Of a stretch of DNA of 64,000 bases, positions 11,196 to 20,528 are shown piece by piece. The notes under the pieces are model-generated. The model worked only from the letters and a program-made list of their open reading frames with translations, was not told where the DNA came from and did no database searches. This stretch comes from Halicephalobus mephisto. Its lineage: Eukaryota; Nematoda; Chromadorea; Rhabditida; Panagrolaimidae. Location of the stretch: the NCBI GenBank assembly GCA_009193035.1, contig SWDT01000062.1, positions 124,001 to 188,000 of the forward strand. The letters run 5' to 3'. Each line of letters starts with the position of its first letter. Within the stretch, counting starts at the first letter, position 1. A program made the position numbers and the translations under genes.

Positions 11196-11984
11196 ATGAG
11201 GCTGAGTTCCTTGTTGATCTTGGCCTTCTTTGCCATCGGCACCAGAGCCCAGTCCTACTGTACAGATGTCGGCCAGGGAACTTGGACGGAGTGGACCACT
11301 TCTGGGGCTTGTACAACATGCCAGGCCGCTGGAAACTCCTGCGGACGGGGTCTACCGTATTCGGCTCTGTACACCTCCGCAGAGCCAAACATGTATCTAC
11401 AATAATTACGTCTGCGAGTAAGTAATAGGAAATAAAATTTGTAAAAAATTAAAAATTTTAGCGGAGACGCAAGTGAATACACCGCATGTCCAACTGTAGC
11501 AGCACCGTTAGAAACTACAACGCCCTTACAGACAACAACGCCGTTAAAAACCACAACACCCTCAGAAACAACAACATCTTTAGAAACTACAATACTCCTA
11601 GAAACAACAACGCCCTTACAGACAACAACACCGTTAGAAACCACAACACCCTCAGAAACAACAACACCTTTAGAAACTACAATACTCTTAGAAACTACAA
11701 CACCCTTAGAAACAACACTACCTCCCACCTGTGGAGAATGGTCCCCGTGGGCCTGTAATTGTTGCGGAGGTTGCTTAACCAGCAGATGTACTAGGGCATG
11801 TCTACCTCCTAGTTTCCCCTGTGAAGGTCCTCTTGAATGTCTTGGATCATCTGTGAAAGAAGACCCCACAAGCTCTTGTATTAGCCAAAGTCAAGCTTGT
11901 AACTTCCCCTTGTCCATCTGTTGCCAAAATCGGATCCGTTATGTTAACATCACCGGTCGGGCCGTTTGGTGCAAAGAAATTTAA
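11196..11984 (+). pseudogene. Secreted TSP1-like cysteine-rich protein, copy 1 (frameshifted)
   Basis: Exon 1 is 11196-11417 and exon 2 is 11462-11984, with a 44-bp intron. The signal peptide is MRLSSLLILAFFAIGTRAQ, then a WTEW-type module. Compared with copy 2, one extra base at about 11331-11350 throws the frame into a stop at 11403-11405. After the shift the frame resumes DGVYRIRLCTPP and joins exon 2 in phase. Exon 2 stays open for 174 codons. It encodes a Thr-rich linker of about a dozen ETTTPL-like repeats, then CGEWSPWACNCCGGC and a tail ending GRAVWCKEI. The linker is probably O-glycosylated (inference). A base error in the assembly would explain the shift equally well; then this would be an intact gene of about 247 aa. 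Confidence 0.75.
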
Positions 11985-12058
11985 ATTCTTGACTCCTCTT
12001 TTTTCGATCGACAAACTCCTCACAAGGCACTTTTGGCATTCCATCGCCCCTCGTTCTG

Positions 12059-12064
12059 AATAAA
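12059..12064 (+). terminator. Poly(A) signal of TSP1-like copy 1
   Basis: AATAAA lies 75 bp after the stop codon. The equivalent AATAAA follows copy 2 at 15398-15403. Confidence 0.6.
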
Positions 12065-12508
12065 TTTATAATTAACATGTTTTTAAAAACAGTATCTATA
12101 TCGACAAAATAACTCGGGGTAAATTTCGACGAACAGAAGCTTGAGGCGTTCTTTGAGTTTTGAAGAGGTTTCCATATACCTAAAAGATGGAAAAACCATC
12201 GGATGAGGATCTGCTTGTTCAGATGTGGGTCAAACAGCTTTCCTTTCACTAAAAAGTAAAACACACCTCCAATGCTTAAATACAAAAATTTTTAATTTTT
12301 AGAGCTGTTCAATAAATTCTTTTAAAATTCTCTAAATATAATAATTAAATCAGTGAATTTTTAAGATCAGCTTCTGATTTCGGATTTACATCTACGAATC
12401 TGGTCATTTTAGATATTTTTTAAAACCTAAAAACATCTAATTTTGTGTGGAAAATTCAAAATTTACATGAAATTATTATTTAAAATTGCTAGATCGTGGT
12501 TAAGGACT

Positions 12509-12828
12509 TGTGATCCACGTGAAGATGAGAAAGAGATATAAAATATATTTAGTGAGTCCGGAAACACGAGATACAAAGCAATTCCAGTAATTATTGCGCA
12601 ATCAAATAATTTCTCATTACTCCATAGTCGTAAGTCCCCACTAGCCCTCAGGGCATTTCCTTTCGGGATCAGCGTTGTACATGTTTGTCCTTAAATAGAT
12701 AGATACACGATCCAACAAAAGCTTATTCGGAAGTTCTGATCCCAAGTAAAAAAGTAACTTTTTTCCTTTCCCTTTGGGACCAAAGTTGTACATGCTTGTC
12801 CTCAAATAGATAGATACACGATCCAACA
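12509..12828 (-). mobile_element. LTR-like repeat, copy C
   Basis: On the minus strand it begins TGTTGGATCGTG and ends GGATCACA. It holds two copies of a block with gatagatacacgatccaaca and gttgtacatg(t/c)ttgtcct (plus-strand reading). It is clearly diverged from copies A and B but shares size, ends and orientation. It lies 525 bp after the stop of TSP1-like copy 1, close to the 459-bp offset of copy B from copy 2. Confidence 0.4.
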
Positions 12829-12935
12829 AAAATAAATAAAAATAAAATTAGTGGCCACGAATTCTTAAAAGAAGAAGATTTATGATCCTGATGTAAAAAC
12901 AAGGAATCATGATTTCTTTGTTTTGGGTGATTTCA

Positions 12936-13056
12936 TAAAATACAACTTATAAGGGAGTTTGCCTAAAATATGTAAGGCTTACAAGGGAAGGGGTCCCAGA
13001 AAAGCATCATATAAGCCTTACATATTTTAGGCAGGCTCCCTTATAGGTTATTTTAG
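12936..13056. repeat. Strong hairpin, ~45-bp arms
   Basis: taagggagtttgcctaaaat with atgtaaggctta on the left pairs with taagccttacat and attttaggcaggctccctta on the right, across a ~30-bp loop. Pairing continues outward through tacaacttata / tataggtta. A further half copy (tatattttaggcaagctccc) follows at about 13.1 kb. The form suits a small foldback transposon. Confidence 0.65.
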
Positions 13057-13261
13057 CTTTTTTAGATTTAGAGAGCTTTTCTAAAATACGTAAATCATAT
13101 ATATTTTAGGCAAGCTCCCCAATCATGTCCAGGTCATCTGGAAACAAATCATATTTTGTTCAGAAACTTTTTAAAAAATGTACATCATTTTGTACTTTAT
13201 CGAATTTATATTCAAGATCAACGTTCAATGTTTTCTGAATACCTTTCTAAAACAAAAACAT

Positions 13262-13952
13262 CGGATAAGTGTGGGATTTTGTAAATCATATGTTGACACT
13301 TAGACGAAGTAATCTTTCGAAACAAACTATAAACATTCTGGTAGATTATGGGGTACATATTCGGAATCCGTTTTCATATTTTGCTCAACAATCTTCCGGA
13401 AGAAGAAAATCGGATAAGTGTGCAGGATTTTGTAAATCGGGTATTGGAAAAAAACCAGGAGAATTTGTTTACTTGTTGAGGGAACTCTATGTTAATGAGT
13501 TTTACAACTTTCTCTACTTTAATTTAACTGCTTGATGATCTAATTCACCCATTATAAAAGAATTATGTAGAATTTGATGCATAATATATGGAGAAAAATG
13601 AGCGAATTTTCGATCAACTGTTTTCAGAGCATTCGTTCTCTATTGTATTTGACTAACTGAATAATTATTTCTTAAACAGATATTGTTCCGATAATTACGA
13701 CTGATTAGCTTTCGGAAAAGCAATGAGAAACATGAAAAAAGTGAATTTTAACGATTTTGAAAACGTTCATTTTCTGCTTTAACTTTATTTTTTTATTGAT
13801 TTTAGGTACTCAAATCGTTTTTTCGAAAGGAATTTCCGGATTTCATGGATTATCTTGCTTCAAACAAACGTTCGAAAAAATATCTACGGATTCTGAGTAC
13901 TTTCGGAAAGCTCCAAGTCGGGACACAAGTGACTTCAGAAACCTACGTGTAA
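13262..13952 (+). pseudogene. Second copy of the unidentified exon pair (splice donor lost)
   Basis: The ISVQDFVN coding block occurs twice here. At 13262 it has a two-base deletion; at about 13400 it reads ENRISVQDFVNRVLEK. At the position of the GTAAGT donor of the first locus the sequence is aaaccagg, so normal splicing to the conserved exon at 13806-13952 is broken. That exon is otherwise intact, with one synonymous change, and ends in the same TAATAAA. The locus lacks the 147-bp transposon found in the first copy. I treat it as a pseudogene. Confidence 0.45.
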
Positions 13953-14677
13953 TAAAATATATTTTTTGTCAGATGAAGATTAAGTCACATAGTAAGGAGA
14001 GGAAACCAAAAACCACAGTTGTTGACATGAGGGGATATACGTCAAGAATCCAGATTAGCAAGTCAACTAAGGTGGTGGTGGCAGTTTTATGCTCAGGAAA
14101 TATAAATGTTAATGTTTTCAAGTCGCTGTTGTAACTGTGGTTTGACTTTACTAACTACGGAAAATATAAAAGCACAATTTCAACAAAGATAACGATAGAA
14201 ACAACTTTTTATCAACATTAAACAAAAGTGGCGTTTTTTTGGGTCACTTGTTCCAGAACCGACTGAGATTAAACGAAATACAGTAACTTGTGTGTTGGGA
14301 CGACACCTATGACTAATAAGCATTCCTTGATTCTGTCAGAAAATGTGATGGTATTTCTGTTTTCAGTGATTAGTTCAAGTAAACGACCGAGTTCCGAAGA
14401 AAATATATGGTTAACTCTGCTTTCTACGATTGAAAACACCATACATTGTTTATATATTGCAACTAATTGTAATTTTTATTTTTATTTTGATGTTGATCGG
14501 TTTGGAAGCTTTGATCCTGCTTAAAATCGATATATAGATGAAATTTAATTTTAATTTTATTTCGATTTGGCTTGTCGACCTATGTTTACACACAGGACTT
14601 CCATGTTGAATTACAATAATTTCCGAGATTCAAAGGGTTAAAGCTGATCCAACATTGTCCTCATTGTTCTCCGCCTC

Positions 14678-14685
14678 TATAAAAG
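14678..14685 (+). promoter_or_regulatory. TATA box of TSP1-like copy 2
   Basis: TATAAAAG lies 51 bp before the ATG at 14736, identical in position to the copy 1 box. Confidence 0.7.
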
Positions 14686-14735
14686 CAACCCGGATCATTG
14701 TCGAATCACTTGTTGAGTGAGTGTTGTCCAGAGGA

Positions 14736-15325
14736 ATGAGGCTGAGTTCCTTGTTGATCTTGGCCATCTTTGCCATCGGCACCAGAGCCCAGACCTACTG
14801 TACAGATGTCGGCCAGGGAACTTGGACGGAGTGGACCGCTTCTGGGACTTGTCCAGATTGTGAAGCAGCTGGCACTCCCACGGACGGGATCTACCGTATT
14901 CGGCTCTGTATACCGCCGCAGGACGGAACGTGCATCTACGACAAATTCACCTGCGAGTAAGTGATGGAAAATAAAATTTGAAAAACACTGAAATTTTCAG
15001 CGGGGATGCAACTGAACACATTCCATGTCCAACTACAGTAGCACCTTTAGAAACAACAACGCTTCCCCCCTGCGGAGAATGGTCCCCGTGGGCTTGCATT
15101 TGTTGTGGAGGTTGCTTAACCAGCAGATGCACTAGGACTTGTGAGCCTTCCAGTACCCCCTGCGAAGGTCCTATCGAATGTCCTGGAGAAAACATAAAGG
15201 AAGACTCCTCGAACCCTTGTACTACCCCTAGTCAAGCTTGTAACTTCCCCTTGACCATCTGTTGCGAAAACCGGATCCGGTATGTTAACGTCACTGGTCG
15301 GGCCGTTTGGTGCAAAAATCCTTGA
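14736..15325 (+). CDS. Secreted TSP1-like cysteine-rich protein, copy 2 (intact)
   Basis: Exon 1 is 14736-14956 and exon 2 is 15001-15325; the 44-bp intron is GTAAGT...TTTTCAG. The product is 181 aa. A signal peptide (about residues 1-19, ending TRAQ) leads a first module with GTWTEWTASGTC and six to seven Cys. A very short linker (APLETTTLPP) follows, then a second module starting CGEWSPWACICCGGC and a tail with CNFPLTICC and GRAVWCKNP. WxxW and C-rich spacing suit thrombospondin type-1-like repeats, and the CxFPxxxCC tail resembles a nematode-expanded secreted TSP1 family. An extracellular structural or defence role is possible but unproven. The ATG was chosen over an upstream GTG because it starts the signal peptide shared by all three copies. 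Confidence 0.8.
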
Positions 15326-15397
15326 ATCCTTGACTCCTCTTTTCGATCGACAAACTCCTCACAAGACACTTTTGGCATTCCATCGCCCCTCGCTTTG

Positions 15398-15403
15398 AAT
15401 AAA
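15398..15403 (+). terminator. Poly(A) signal of TSP1-like copy 2
   Basis: AATAAA 73 bp after the stop, in the same context as the one after copy 1. Confidence 0.6.
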
Positions 15404-15783
15404 TTTATAATTAGCACTGTTTTGAAAAACACAATATCGACAAAATAACTCGGGGTAAATTTCGACGAACATAGGCTTGAGGCGTTCTTTGAGTTTTGAA
15501 GAGGTTTCCATATACCTGAAAGATGGAAAAACCATTGGATGAGGATCTGCTTGTTCAGATGTGGGTCAAACAGCTTTCCTTTCACTAAAAAGGAACACAC
15601 CTCCAATGCTTAAATACAAAAATTTTTAATTTTTAGAGCCGTTCAATAAATTTTTTTAAACATCGAAATCACATTAAAAACCTTTATTTTTGTTGATTTT
15701 TATGTTTGGAATTTTTAAAAGCTAATTTACAATTGTATATAAATTGATAAAAAATTCTTTTGCCTTTATCTGCGATGAATAAC

Positions 15784-16117
15784 TGTCACAACCCAGAAAA
15801 ATCTACTTTCTAATTTAGTATAGTTGGACTTGTCGGTTCGAATGGCTCGCGTAATAATGATGAAGTAAATATTGTAGAAAAGTTTATTTAACAGATGCCA
15901 AAAGCACAATACAAAACCAGTGTCAAGCTCGACACATGTAACAAAGATGACAATTCCCGCCAAGAGGAACTGTACGTTCCTTTATCAATGCTAAGGCAAT
16001 CCATTCGGGACCAAGCAAACTGTACGTTCGTTTATCAATGCTAAGGCAATCCATTCGGGACCAAGTGCTTCCTGTCGATTTCGTTTCCCACTAAAGATAG
16101 GTGCTCGATCCAATACA
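15784..16117 (-). mobile_element. LTR-like repeat, copy B
   Basis: On the minus strand it starts near TGTATTGGATCGAGC and ends GGTTGTGACA. It contains two direct copies of ggtcccgaatggattgcctt with agcattgataaa, and an AATAAA (ggcatctgttaaataaac) consistent with an R/U5 poly(A) signal. Similarity to copy A is clear over the repeat blocks and the 3' end. No internal coding region is attached. Confidence 0.45.
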
Positions 16118-16489
16118 AATTATGAGTTAAAATGTATCTTACAGTTTTTAAAACATTTCTGGATTTATTAATTATAATAATTGTAATAATTGTAATAATG
16201 AAATTAAAAGTATTGTTGAACACCTATGAAGAGATTTGAATTAATAGTTAATGGATCCACTGGGTATCAAGGATGTAAAAATGGATAACTGAAGTTATTA
16301 ATATTTTAATTTTCTAAGATGTGACTGTAGTTGAAGAAATACTAATGGACTATTACTTAGAGTAAATTACTGTTAGCTCATATTTAACTTACATGTCTCC
16401 TATGAGAGTTATCCATGTTTCAAAATCTCTGGTTTTTTAATCTAATTAATCCCAAATTGACAACTCTGTTTTTGAAGAATTAACCAATA

Positions 16490-18060
16490 TACAAAAAAAG
16501 AGTAATTTTCGATCTCGTAACGATTACAAAATGTGACAAAGATGTAACACAATCGTTACATTTTCCGTGAATATTCGACATTACTGTGATACTATGATGG
16601 TCCATCTTCGTTGGTGATCTTCTCAACATGGACCACATTCACTCTGTAGGTGGCGGCCTTTCGCTATGGTCATCCAGAATGGCATGCGTTGTTGTTCGAA
16701 TGATTTGGCGAAGCTGTCGGATCATCGGGTAGCTGGTCTTTCAGGTGTTCTTTTGGCATATTTAAGGATCTAATGTGTTGTTCTGGTACTTTATCTGTTG
16801 CCTTGTTTGCGTACAGTGTATCCTGCCCATCTGTGTTTTGCAGAATTCATGTACTTTAGGGAATTTATGATTGTTGCCGTAGGTCCTGGCTTCTGAAACC
16901 TTCTCGCCATTGTCTTTGTCTGCTCATTCTGAGAAAGCATCTTTCGAGTGCTTGGTGGATTGTTCTCAGCTCAGGTTTCTGTGGCATAACCCTTGATCTC
17001 GTAGAAATGAACAAGTGGTTGGATTCTAGGGTGGACTAGGAAGCCGACTCCTCCTATGTTATTTGGCTTTCTGGCCCATGATCAGTAGTTTTCTTCGTGT
17101 ATTCATCCTTACCTTTGGTTTCTAGTAAGCAGATGACGTTGTACTTGATTCCTCTGGACTGATGAAGTAAAGTTCGTAGGTTAGCATCAGAGGCAATGGT
17201 GCGACAGTTGTACGTTCAGGTAGTTTCCGTGTTGAGTTGGGGGTCTTGTAGTGACGCTCGAGTTACCAGGTGTTACATCCTTGTCGGTGTCGACATCTCC
17301 GAATGTCGTTAGAGAGTCTGGCCAATTCGGAATCTTTCTTCCTCTTCTTGCTGCGAATGTCATAGCAGTTGGAGATGGTCTGTTTACTCCCGAAGTGCCT
17401 CGCTAGGGTTATATAGGAGCCGCCTATTTGTTCTTCCACTTGCATGGCTTCTCGAACTGCGTAACCGTCAGCCATTGGTTGGGTAAACCAACCTACGTTC
17501 CCACCCAGTTTACTGTGATGAGGTGGTCCGTGAACAGGATATTTGACATTTGTGACGAAAATTAAACCGTAATAGTGACGATTTCCATTTGTTACTGACC
17601 CAAAAGTTAAATTTTTTATGTAACAGTCGTCAACTTTGACGAAAAATGTAACACAATTTTAACGGTTTTCGTAAGTATTTGATATTTATGACGAAAATCA
17701 TATTTGTCACAAAAAATATGATATTTGACAAAAATTACGCTGAGCATCACATAAGGATTATTGAGATTTTCGTAATAATAATGTTAGAAAAATCATTAAT
17801 TTTCTCATGACGAAGATGTTACAAAGATCATTAAAGCTTTCGTAAACATAATGTTACAAAGATCATTAAAGCTGTCGTAAACATAACGTTATAAAGATTA
17901 TTGTGAATTTTATGATTCCCTATTATGAATATTACACTAAAATCAGTAACTTCTTTGTAGCGAAATATCATATTAAAATCACTATCTTCTTCGTAGCGAA
18001 TATCAAACTAAAATTGCTAACTTCTCTGTGATAAAAATCCCACATATTTGTTACATTTTA
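16490..18060. repeat. Decayed satellite interrupted by a LINE fragment
   Basis: Sequence like that at 9.8-10.4 kb (tgtaacacaatcgttacatt, gacccaaaagtta, tgacgaaaatta) occurs at 16.49-16.59 and again from 17.53 kb. Less regular units follow, such as cataatgttacaaagatcat and cttcgtagcgaatatca, up to about 18.06 kb. Confidence 0.55.
16600..17515 (-). mobile_element. Degraded RTE-type non-LTR retrotransposon fragment (endonuclease region)
   Basis: The stretch is much less AT-rich than its flanks. Minus-strand translation, with several frame changes and stops, gives pieces of an AP-endonuclease-like domain: TYNCRT, then QSRGIKY and ICLLETK, then IGGVGFLVHPRIQPLVHFYE. The last follows the IGGVGFxV pattern of RTE/BovB endonucleases. 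No reverse-transcriptase domain remains. It lies inside the satellite, whose two halves flank it. Confidence 0.6.
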
Positions 18061-18830
18061 TGCCACGTGCAAATTACAATTTTTTTATGTATTCTCTCCC
18101 TTGTTTTTTATTTACTACTTCTACAGTAACCATGGGAAGTTTGTTGGATTTGCTTTATCTAAAATCTCTCCCGACCTGCTTCAAGAAATGGAGTTGAATT
18201 TCTTAATGGAAAAGTCCCCACAAAAATCCGGCTAAACATGGTCATTGACTAGATTATCCCGTCTTAGATCCGGAAATTTATCAAAAAATAATTCGCCCAG
18301 TATTTGCGTGGTAAGTGTTTTTTCATTTGCATGTCTGTAAAAATTGGAATATGGTATATTTTGATGAAAAATATAAATTGAATAATTTTTCGTTAAATTA
18401 AATTAAATTCATAAGTAAGAAAGTTTGGCATAGAGAACAGGACGCCAAACGATTAAATTCAAAATATTCGTGTAAATCTAATTTGAAAAATTTTTATTTT
18501 TACATCAAAGTATATTTCTGACAAAAAATTTCGGTTTTGAGCTAAAAATTAAGTTTGCAACTTGCACGCAACATTCGGTTAGATCAACTTTTTTATTAAA
18601 GAAAACCAATCTGAATACTATATGTCGGAAATACACACGGTATACTGTATTCATAAAAAAGAAATCCGAAATTTTTAAAATTAAAACTTTAGTTAAATTT
18701 AAAACTTAAACTTGACATTTGAAAATCTGTCTCATCCGTCTTTGTGATGGAGCAGATCTGTTCGAAATGTTGTTTCTTCGTTACTTCATTCCGAATACAA
18801 ATCTCAAACTTGGGTAATTAAACTATTATT
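18061..18830. other. No recognised feature
   Basis: AT-rich sequence without convincing exons or clear tandem repeats. Confidence 0.4.
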
Positions 18831-18839
18831 ATAAACAAG

Positions 18840-19170
18840 TTATAAAATACAAAAGCAACACGATCGACAGATCTTTGTTAAGACTATTAGCAGTCTCTCA
18901 GGATCGGTGGGGTTATCGCCGTTCCGATCAAGATCCTTCAGCCACTTTCTGTATTTCTCGCGGTTTCTGGCGAGTTGTTGCTACTGTTTCCCAATTGCGT
19001 TTTCCATATTCTTACGTCATCTGTTTCGAGGTCTTTCTTGAGGTCGCTTAAAGTTGTAGGGCTACCAGAATGTTGTTCTAATTGTCCATCTGTTGTCTTT
19101 TCGTCTTGCGACGTGACCGATCCATTTTTGTTTTTTTCCTTGTTTCTAAGAAGACATTCTTCTAAAAGTT
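18840..19170 (-). mobile_element. Possible LINE 3' fragment
   Basis: Minus-strand translation gives LARNREKYRKWLKDLDRNGD followed by NPTDPERLL, with a frame change before it. This resembles the C-terminal tail of some non-LTR retrotransposon polyproteins. The evidence is one short stretch of charged sequence in a less AT-rich island, so the call is weak. Confidence 0.3.
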
Positions 19171-19407
19171 AAATTAAATTGGTATTTTTAATTTATGGAA
19201 TAAAATTTATAAAAATTATTGAATTTATTATTAAACAAATTAAAATCTGGTCGAGTCGATCCCGATGTTGTGTGCAATGTGCGGAATTTTTTCACGTAAA
19301 TCGAACGTTGACCTTTTTTTGAAGAACGTTCATCTCAATTTTGAACTGAAACGATGTTTATAATCGAAAAAGCTGAATCAATAATACTTTTCATTGTTCT
19401 TTAACAA

Positions 19408-19416
19408 TATATAAAA
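19408..19416 (+). promoter_or_regulatory. TATA-like box of TSP1-like copy 3
   Basis: TATATAAAA lies 52 bp before the ATG at 19468, the same spacing as in copies 1 and 2 although the surrounding promoter has diverged. Confidence 0.55.
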
Positions 19417-19467
19417 TGACTTAAAACTAATATTGAACCACTTGTTAAGCGGGTTTTGTCCGGAAGA

Positions 19468-20118
19468 ATGCGGCTGAGCTCCTTGTTGATCTTGGCCTTT
19501 TTTATCGCCGCTTTCAGGACTAATAATGGCACGACTACCCCAAGTCCTGAGGAAACGACGATGCCAAAAATCCAACCTACATCTCCCAAAGAAAATCCAT
19601 TTATGACGACAAAAACCGTACAGGTTACCACGACGACAACTGAAAAATCGACTACGGTAGAAGCTGAAGGACAAATGACAGTATTACCTGAAGCACCAGC
19701 AACAGCAGGACCTGGGGAACCAGCAACAGCAGGGCCTGGGGAACCAGCTACTGAAACACCTGGGGAACCAGCAACTGAAGCGCCTGCAGAACCAGCAACA
19801 GCAGGACCTGGGGAACCAGCAACTGAAGCGCCTGCAGAAACAGCGACACCTTCAAACCAATACTGTGGTGAATGGGGAGAATGGACTTGCAGTTGCTGTG
19901 GAGGTTGTGGAACGGCCAGATGCCGTAGAGGATGTCATCCAACGAGACCTGATTGTCCTAAGCCAGTTTTATGTCCAGGAGATTTCGAACGAGAAGACCC
20001 ATTAACCCCTTGTACTACTCCCAGTGCAGCTTGTGGTTTCCCAATATCCACCTGTTGTGACGGTCAAGTCAGATATATCAACACCGAGGCCCGGGCAGTC
20101 TGGTGCCGTAATTCTTGA
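19468..20118 (+). CDS. Secreted TSP1-like protein, copy 3 (intronless, repeat-linker form)
   Basis: A single 651-bp frame encodes 216 aa. The first residues MRLSSLLILAFF match copies 1 and 2, and the DNA around the ATG (ttgtccggaagaatgcgg) is also related. The first TSP1-like module is absent. In its place is a Thr/Pro-rich stretch and about seven imperfect repeats of GEPATAGP/AEPATEAP (near residues 76-125). The second module follows, with CGEWGEWTCSCCGGC, CGFPISTCC and a final AVWCRNS. The family is nematode secreted TSP1-like; the linker looks mucin-like and probably glycosylated (inference). Function unknown. Confidence 0.8.
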   Translation: MRLSSLLILAFFIAAFRTNNGTTTPSPEETTMPKIQPTSPKENPFMTTKTVQVTTTTTEKSTTVEAEGQMTVLPEAPATAGPGEPATAGPGEPATETPGEPATEAPAEPATAGPGEPATEAPAETATPSNQYCGEWGEWTCSCCGGCGTARCRRGCHPTRPDCPKPVLCPGDFEREDPLTPCTTPSAACGFPISTCCDGQVRYINTEARAVWCRNS

Positions 20119-20186
20119 ATCTTCTTCTACCCAAGGAACTCCTCACAAGGCACTTATAACATTCCATTCCTTTTATGAATACACCT

Positions 20187-20528
20187 ACACAAGTTTTCTG
20201 AAATCATACCTAACTGAATGGAATGAATAGGTAAGAATCCCTGGTTACGGTTTTCACATCATTTAATTCTGAGTGGAATCGATGATAGGATTACATTCTG
20301 ATAGAAGATTGAATATAATTGAATGTAATCAACGTACTAATACTTGTTTAACTGAAAACAAACATGGCCCAAACACGTTGATTACACTCAATTATGATCA
20401 ATTTTCTATCAGAATGCAATCCTGCCATCGATTGCACTCAGTCAGAATCAAATAGTGAGAAAACAATACTCAGGGATTCTTACACATTGATTCCATTCAA
20501 TTAGACACGACTTCAGGAAACCTATGTA
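20187..20528. mobile_element. Foldback element, copy 1 (nested inverted repeats, ~340 bp)
   Basis: Outer arms pair caagttttctgaaatcatac with the reverse complement of acacgacttcaggaaacc, and cctaactgaatggaatgaat with attccattcaattagac. An inner pair (atcgatgataggattacatt ... gtaatcaacgt against acgttgatta ... atgcaatcctgccatcgatt) spans about 60 bp per arm. A related element lies at 57472-57849. Both sit just past a stop codon, here 69 bp after copy 3 of the TSP1-like family. Confidence 0.7.

Larger units (their letters stand above)
10938..12330 (+). repeat. Segmental duplication, unit 1 (contains first TSP1-like gene)
   Basis: From ttttgatgctgatcggtttg to gttcaataaattc this block matches 14478-15660 along promoter, exon 1, intron, exon 2 and 3' flank. 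The main differences are an expanded Thr-rich segment and a one-base frame shift in unit 1. A further upstream segment (about 7.08-7.92 kb) matches 13.39-14.08 kb. Confidence 0.85.
14478..15660 (+). repeat. Segmental duplication, unit 2 (contains second TSP1-like gene)
   Basis: Matches 10938-12330 including TATA box, both exons, intron and poly(A) region. Confidence 0.85.

Noticed and set aside
11255..11869. 204-codon minus-strand frame of VVVSKG repeats
   Set aside because: It is the reverse-strand shadow of the Thr-rich repeat of TSP1-like copy 1.
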